Assembly (NCBI RefSeq): GCF_003226535.1
Contig: NZ_QKOB01000001.1
Location: 310,001-374,000, forward strand
DNA length: 64,000 bases
Origin: Meiothermus sp. Pnk-1
Lineage (GTDB): Bacteria; Deinococcota; Deinococci; Deinococcales; Thermaceae
Reading direction: 5' to 3'
The notes below the pieces were generated by a model. The model did no database searches. It was not told where the DNA came from and saw only the letters and a program-made list of their open reading frames with translations. A program made the translations under genes and the position numbers. Shown here piece by piece: positions 59,693 through 64,000 of this stretch; the first letter of the stretch is position 1, and the number at the start of each line of letters is the position of its first letter.

Positions 59693-60856
59693 ATGAACGA
59701 TAGCTATGACTACATCATCGCCGGGGCGGGGGCTGCCGGGCTCAGCCTGGCCTACCACTTGGTCCAGGCCGGGCTGCGGGACAAGCGCGTGCTGCTCATC
59801 GACCGCGAGCGCAAGCGCCGCAACGACCGCACCTGGTGCTTTTGGGAAGTAGGGGAGGGGCCTTTCGAAGGGCTGGTTTTCCGCCGCTGGTCGAGGGTCT
59901 GGTTCCACGGCGAGGGGATCTCCGCGCGCTTGAACCTTTCGCCCTACCGCTACAAGATGATCCGCGGCATCGATTTCTATGCCTTCATGGACCGCTGGCT
60001 CGAGACCCAGCCGCAGATTACCCGGCTTTACGGTGAGGTAGACCGGGTGGAGGAGGGGCGGGTTTGGGTAGAGGGGCGGCCGTACGAGGCCAGGTGGATC
60101 TTCGACAGTATCCACCGCTCCATCCCTCGGCTACCTGGCTACCATTACCTGCTGCAGCACTTCAAGGGATGGGTGGTGTGCGCTGCCTCCCCGGCGTTTG
60201 ATCCCACCGCGGCCACCCTGATGGACTTTCGCCTCGAGCAGCGAGGAGCGGTGCGCTTTGCCTACGTGCTGCCCTACGACGAGCGGACGGCCTTGGTCGA
60301 GTACACCCTGTTCTCGCCCACACTTCTCCAGCCTGAAGAGTACGACCTGGGGCTCAAGGACTACCTCGAGCGCCTGCTACATATCCGGGAATACACAGTT
60401 CAGCACGAGGAATTTGGCATCATCCCAATGACCGATGTACCGGTGGTCTCTGCCGGTGACTCCCGCATCATCCGCATCGGCATAGCAGGTGGGCGGGCCA
60501 AGGCCTCTACCGGGTATACCTTTCAGCGCATTCAGCGCCACTCGCGGCAGATCGCCGCGAGCCTGGTCCGCTACGGACAGCCCCTGGCAGGCAAGCCCGG
60601 CTTTGACCGCCATCGCTGGATGGATAGCCTCTTCCTCAATGCCCTGAGCCGGGGGCGGGTAGAGGGCAAGCGCTTTTTTAGCCGCCTGTTCCAAAGGTGC
60701 CCGGCGGCCCAGGTGCTGCGTTTCCTCGATGAGGAGACCTCGCTAATGGACGACCTCAAGCTCATGTCGGCCGTTGACATCCCGGCTTTTCTCGCCTCGG
60801 GCTGGGATGTGCTGACCTCGAGGCTCAGGGCCCGGCGGCGCCCCGAGGATTTGTGA
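59693..60856 (+). CDS. crtY: Lycopene cyclase, CrtY type
   Basis: The 387-residue flavoprotein has the N-terminal NAD(P)/FAD motif YIIAGAGAAGLSLAYHL. The CrtY signatures are RNDRTWCFW (near residue 44), MDFRLEQ (near 182), FAYVLPYDERTALVEYT, and GIAGGRAKASTGYTFQRIQ (near 265). CrtY makes beta-ionone rings at lycopene ends. A monocyclic product such as gamma-carotene or torulene is inferred because the other end can be taken by CruF downstream. It starts 18 bp after the CrtO-type gene. The C-terminal FLDEETSLMDDLKLM is also conserved. Confidence 0.9.
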   Translation: MNDSYDYIIAGAGAAGLSLAYHLVQAGLRDKRVLLIDRERKRRNDRTWCFWEVGEGPFEGLVFRRWSRVWFHGEGISARLNLSPYRYKMIRGIDFYAFMDRWLETQPQITRLYGEVDRVEEGRVWVEGRPYEARWIFDSIHRSIPRLPGYHYLLQHFKGWVVCAASPAFDPTAATLMDFRLEQRGAVRFAYVLPYDERTALVEYTLFSPTLLQPEEYDLGLKDYLERLLHIREYTVQHEEFGIIPMTDVPVVSAGDSRIIRIGIAGGRAKASTGYTFQRIQRHSRQIAASLVRYGQPLAGKPGFDRHRWMDSLFLNALSRGRVEGKRFFSRLFQRCPAAQVLRFLDEETSLMDDLKLMSAVDIPAFLASGWDVLTSRLRARRRPEDL

Positions 60857-60902
60857 GGCGAGCTATTTCTAAGGCTTGCCCGCGGCGTAGCCTGAAGTAC
60901 GC

Positions 60903-62057
60903 ATGAGCTGGCTTCTACTAGCCCTGCTGGTGGCTTTGCCCCCCTGGTTTTTGCGGTGCTGGGCCGGTGTAGGTCTGGCGGCGCCGGGGCCTTCCAGGCT
61001 GCGCTGGTTGGGGGGGGGTGTTTGGCTAGGGCTGGCGCTGGTGGGGGCGGTGCTGTGGGTGGGCGGCTCGGAGCGGGTGCTGGCCGGTTCCCTGGCCCTC
61101 TTCGGATCGCTGTTGGCCTTGCTGGCGTTTTGGGGCGGAGACCTGCTGTGGACGGCTCGGGTCCAGATCGGTTGGACGATTGCGCTGGCCCTGCTGGTCG
61201 GGGGTGGGGCCACATCCCTCCTGGCCTTGCCCCCTTCAGCCTTGGCGCTGGCCGGTCTGCTAGGGGCATTCCTGGCCCAGGCGGTCTGGTTGATGGAGAA
61301 CCGGGAAGCTCGAGCCCGCCTTTCCCGGTTGTTGCGGCGAACCCGGTTGTGGATGGTGCCGTTGGCCCTTTCCGCCTTGGTGCGCGTCCCGGTTCCGCTC
61401 TGGCCCGAAGGCTTCGCTCTGATGAGCCTCCTCCAGATGAGCCTGGTCACCTTGGCCGCCGTCCTGTGGGCCTGGGAAAAGGTGGGGCCACGCATCTTGC
61501 TGATGGGCGGAGCGGCCTTTGTTCTGGGGCTGGGGGTAGAACTGCTGGGGAGCCGCAGCGGCTTTCCCTTTGGCCTCTACAGCTACGCCTCTGCGCCGCC
61601 CCCCACCCTGCTGGGCGTCCCCCTCATCGTCCTGCTGGGGTGGTTCGGCATGGTGCTGGCGGCGCACGTGCTGGCCGGGGGGCGCCCCTGGCTCACGGGC
61701 TGGCTGGTCGTGGCCTGGGACCTGGGCCTCGAGGCCCTGATGCCCTCCCAGGGGTACTGGGTCTGGCAGGATCCCCATCCGCTGTGGTATGGGGCGCCGC
61801 TGCAGAACTACCTCTCCTGGTTCGCTATGGGGGCCTTTTTGTCCTGGATCTACCGGAACCTCGCGCCGGAGCTGCCGCACGAATCGGGGTTGGCCTGGGC
61901 TTACCGCCTCGAAGGGCTGTTTCTGCCTATGGGCTTGGCGCTGTTTGGGCTTTGGCCCGCCGCTTTGGTGTGTGGGGTGGCCATGAACGCGCTGGCCTGG
62001 CGGGGGGTGCGCCGGGCTACCTGGTTCTCGCGTGATGGTCGGGAGGTTGTCCCTTGA
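60903..62057 (+). CDS. cruF: Carotenoid 1',2'-hydratase CruF with N-terminal extension
   Basis: The C-terminal half has the CruF/DUF422 marks: GVELLGSRSGFPFGLYSY (near 211), GVPLIVLLGWFGM (near 238), and WDLGLEALMPSQGYWVWQDPHPLWYGAPLQNYLSWF (near 275-310). CruF hydrates the psi end of a carotene to a 1'-hydroxyl, which can then be glycosylated. The 384-residue length exceeds the usual 280-300. The extra 130 or so residues form several further membrane helices. ATG 60903 has no clear ribosome site and lies 46 bp after crtY. Its stop overlaps the acyltransferase start (TTGA). Confidence 0.88.
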   Translation: MSWLLLALLVALPPWFLRCWAGVGLAAPGPSRLRWLGGGVWLGLALVGAVLWVGGSERVLAGSLALFGSLLALLAFWGGDLLWTARVQIGWTIALALLVGGGATSLLALPPSALALAGLLGAFLAQAVWLMENREARARLSRLLRRTRLWMVPLALSALVRVPVPLWPEGFALMSLLQMSLVTLAAVLWAWEKVGPRILLMGGAAFVLGLGVELLGSRSGFPFGLYSYASAPPPTLLGVPLIVLLGWFGMVLAAHVLAGGRPWLTGWLVVAWDLGLEALMPSQGYWVWQDPHPLWYGAPLQNYLSWFAMGAFLSWIYRNLAPELPHESGLAWAYRLEGLFLPMGLALFGLWPAALVCGVAMNALAWRGVRRATWFSRDGREVVP

Positions 62058-62740
62058 GCGCCGCCTTTCGCCAACGCCCCCGGGAAGTCCTCCTCGCTGG
62101 CCTATTGGCCGCGCTGTTTCGGCGCGCCGTGCGCCGAGGGTTGCGGGGGGTCTGGGTGCGGGGCGAACCCCCGGCGGGGCCTTGGGTGCTGGCCGCCAAC
62201 CACCACTCCTGGTGGGATGCCTATGTGCTTCCGGTGCTCCTCGACCGCTGGCGGGTGCGGTTTCGGATTGTGGTGAGCGATCGGCGCTTGGGTGAGTTTG
62301 GCTTTTTTCGCAGCTTGGGAGCGCTCGAGGCCTCCCGAGTGCGCCAAGCCCTCTATGCCCTGCGGCGAAAGGAGGCCCTGATCATCTTCCCGGAGGGCGA
62401 ACTCCGTCCTCCCGGGAGGGTGGGGCCACTACAGCGGGGGGCGGTTTGGTTGGCCGAAAGGGCGGGGGTCCCGCTTTTGCCGGTGGCGGTGCGGGTGGTG
62501 CTGCGCGGCCAGGAGTTGCCCGAGGCGTACGTGGTGTTTGGCGAACCGCTGGGGGCTGAGCCGGGGGGGCTCGAGCGTAGCCTAAACCGGATGCTATCCG
62601 ATCTGGATGGGCAGCTCTCGACGGCCCCGCCAGAGGAGCCGCTGCCGGGTTTTCGGCTGGTATTGCCGGGGCGAAAAAGCACCCACGAGCGCATGGCTTT
62701 TTGGGGGCTGGCCCTGGCCCGGCTCATGGGGGGGCGATGA
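62054..62740 (+). CDS. PlsC-family acyltransferase, probable carotenoid glycoside acylase
   Basis: The 228-residue protein has the HX4D catalytic motif in [13 protein letters not shown] (near residue 55). The substrate motif is [10 protein letters not shown] (near 110), with a PLLPVAVRV motif after it. General members acylate lysophosphatidate. Its place between CruF and the glycosyltransferase, with 4-bp overlaps on both sides, suggests it acylates the sugar of a carotenoid glycoside, as known for fatty-acid-esterified pigments. TTG 62054 overlaps the CruF stop. A lipid-synthesis role remains possible. Confidence 0.8.
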   Translation: MSAAFRQRPREVLLAGLLAALFRRAVRRGLRGVWVRGEPPAGPWVLAANHHSWWDAYVLPVLLDRWRVRFRIVVSDRRLGEFGFFRSLGALEASRVRQALYALRRKEALIIFPEGELRPPGRVGPLQRGAVWLAERAGVPLLPVAVRVVLRGQELPEAYVVFGEPLGAEPGGLERSLNRMLSDLDGQLSTAPPEEPLPGFRLVLPGRKSTHERMAFWGLALARLMGGR

Positions 62741-63804
62741 GCCTGCTGTACGCTGCTTTGGTGGCGGTGGGGCTCAGGCTCGCCGTGCTGCTGGTCAACC
62801 TGGGGAGTTTCCCCCGGTTGCGGCCTTCGGTTCCCCGTGGGAAGGCCCGGGTCTCGATCTTGCTTCCGGCCCGCAACGAGGCGCATAACCTCCCCCAAAC
62901 CCTGCCGCGGCTGCTGGCCCAGCCCGCCCAGGAAATCCTTTTGCTCGATGACCGCTCCAGCGACCCCACCGCCGCGGTCGCCTGCCGGCTCGCCGGGCAG
63001 GACCCCCGCTTTCGGCTGCTGCGGGGCCAGGAGCTGCCCGAGGGCTGGAAAGGCAAGAGCTGGGCCTGTCACCAGCTGGCCCAGGCGGCTTCGGGGGAGG
63101 TGCTCATATTTACCGATGCGGATGTGATCTGGAGGCCGGGGGCTTTGGAGGCGGTGTTGGCCCAGCTCGAGCGCGCCCCGGGCCTCCTCAGCGTCTACCC
63201 CCGTCAGCAGGTGGGCAGCCTGGCCGAGCGGGTGCTGGTGCCGCTCATCGACGTGGTGCTGCTGACGCTGCTGCCGTACCCGCTGGTGCGGACCCGCTTT
63301 CCTTTGGCCTCGGCGGCCAGCGGTCAGGTGATGGCGTTCACCCGCTCGGCCTACCAAGCCTGTGGAGGGCACCGGGCGGTGCGGGAAGAGGTGCTCGAGG
63401 ACGTGCGCCTAGCTCAGCGGGTCAAACAGGCCAGACAGCCCCTTCGCGTCGCCCTGGGCGGCGATTTGCTCGAGGTGCGGATGTACCGCAGCTATGCGGA
63501 AATCTTGGAGGGCTTCGGCAAGAACCTGGGGGCTTTTCACGGCGAGAACCCCTTTTTGTTGGCCCTTTCCGCCCTGTTTCACCTGTTCGCCTACACCGCG
63601 CCTTGGCTGCTGTCGTTCGTAGATACCCGCTGGCTTTTGGTGGGGGGGCTGGGGATGCTTGAGCGCCTGTTGGTCAACCGCAAAACCGGGCGGGAGCTCT
63701 GGGAGGCGGTACTGGTTCCCCTCGCCCCCCTAATGAGCTTGCCGATTTATCTGCGGGCTTGGCGCAAAACGTATACCTGGAAGGGGAGAAGATACACCCG
63801 ATGA
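62737..63804 (+). CDS. cruG: CruG-like family 2 glycosyltransferase
   Basis: The 355-residue GT2 enzyme begins at ATG 62737 inside the acyltransferase stop (ATGA). An N-terminal helix is followed by the GT2 core: [22 protein letters not shown] (near 38), [10 protein letters not shown] (near 68), [28 protein letters not shown] (DxD near 130) and [11 protein letters not shown] (near 225). Two C-terminal membrane segments are present. It matches carotenoid glucosyltransferases of the CruG/CrtQ group, next to CruF as in other pigment clusters. Glucose is the expected sugar. Confidence 0.85.
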   Translation: MSLLYAALVAVGLRLAVLLVNLGSFPRLRPSVPRGKARVSILLPARNEAHNLPQTLPRLLAQPAQEILLLDDRSSDPTAAVACRLAGQDPRFRLLRGQELPEGWKGKSWACHQLAQAASGEVLIFTDADVIWRPGALEAVLAQLERAPGLLSVYPRQQVGSLAERVLVPLIDVVLLTLLPYPLVRTRFPLASAASGQVMAFTRSAYQACGGHRAVREEVLEDVRLAQRVKQARQPLRVALGGDLLEVRMYRSYAEILEGFGKNLGAFHGENPFLLALSALFHLFAYTAPWLLSFVDTRWLLVGGLGMLERLLVNRKTGRELWEAVLVPLAPLMSLPIYLRAWRKTYTWKGRRYTR

Positions 63805-64000
63805 AGGCGGTGGTGATTGGGGCGGGGTTTGCCGGGCTGGCCGCGGCGCTGCGGCTGCGCTTGGCGGGGCTCGAGGTCACCGTGCTGGACAAACAGGAAG
63901 CCCCCGGCGGCAAAGCCGTCGGCTGGAACGGGGGGCCTACCGGCCCCACCGTCCTCACCCTGCCTGAGGTTCCCTGGATGATCTTTCAAGCTCTGGGGGC
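63801..64000 (+). CDS. CrtD/CrtI-like carotenoid desaturase, 5' part only
   Basis: The gene runs off the right edge after 66 codons. The visible part has [36 protein letters not shown] and then [11 protein letters not shown], marks of the CrtI/CrtD desaturase family. A CrtD-type 3',4'-desaturase acting on the hydroxylated end is the best guess, since CruF and CruG precede it. A main phytoene desaturase is also possible. ATG 63801 overlaps the CruG stop by 4 bp. Confidence 0.75.
   Translation, partial: MKAVVIGAGFAGLAAALRLRLAGLEVTVLDKQEAPGGKAVGWNGGPTGPTVLTLPEVPWMIFQALG

Overview
The window reads as chromosome of a thermophilic Deinococcota bacterium, most likely Meiothermus or a close relative. 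This is inferred from several things seen together: very high GC; very frequent CTCGAG; a V/A-type ATPase operon in the Thermus order (G-I-K/L-E-C-F-A-B-D); a fused SecDF; small proteins that look Deinococcota-restricted; and a carotenoid cluster next to LdrP-like and CarH/LitR-like regulators, as on the Thermus thermophilus megaplasmid. No rRNA, tRNA, CRISPR array, transposase or prophage gene was seen.

Layout. 1-5.5 kb (minus): an EnvC-like murein-hydrolase regulator (cut by the window edge) coupled to ftsX, a glycerate kinase, and a lipoprotein that keeps all the copper and radical residues of galactose oxidase. 5.6-11.1 kb (minus): a glycolate-to-malate operon, malate synthase then glcD-glcE-glcF, behind a promoter with a tandem repeat across the -35 box. 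11.2-15.1 kb: AdoMet decarboxylase (minus) and divergent sdhCDAB (plus). 15.2-17.3 kb: a dynamin-like GTPase and a small histone-H1-like Lys/Ala protein. 17.3-17.5 kb holds a terminator and nothing else I can name. 17.5-23.1 kb (minus): an acyl-CoA synthetase, a Ser/Thr kinase overlapping a metallo-hydrolase, two small lineage proteins and an RlmO-like rRNA methyltransferase. 23.4-32.1 kb (plus): the nine-gene V/A-ATPase operon, with a clear promoter and terminator. 32.1-34.1 kb: a secreted pectinacetylesterase-like hydrolase and a putative zinc protease. 34.07-34.54 kb has no ordinary gene but holds two overlapping micro-ORFs and two strong inverted repeats. 34.5-45.8 kb: recG, a paired M16 peptidase system, a secreted CAP protein, a DMT permease, hydroxyacyl-CoA dehydrogenase, 4-alpha-glucanotransferase and an AidB-like acyl-CoA dehydrogenase. 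45.9-53.4 kb (minus): secDF, a small secreted protein, the rimP-nusA-ylxR-infB translation operon, and mutM. 53.5-64 kb: the light/carotenoid region.

How it works together. The minus-strand carH and ldrP genes, with an SDR gene beyond them, diverge from a plus-strand run: methyltransferase, crtB, a CrtO-type oxidoreductase, a CrtY cyclase, a CruF hydratase, an acyltransferase, a CruG-like glycosyltransferase, and a CrtD/CrtI-like oxidoreductase cut at 64,000. This gene set suits synthesis of a monocyclic keto-carotenoid glycoside fatty-acid ester, the pigment type known from Meiothermus. The divergent promoters share a -35 segment and carry 11-bp-spaced TNNACA repeats, the architecture expected for the B12-dependent photoreceptor CarH.

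Across the window at least nine genes have a TANNNT hexamer 6-8 nt before the start codon and no Shine-Dalgarno sequence, which points to widespread leaderless transcription. Others, such as the ATPase, sdh, glc and infB operons, have strong Shine-Dalgarno leaders. All assignments come from reading the sequence and from memory of the families; no database search was run.
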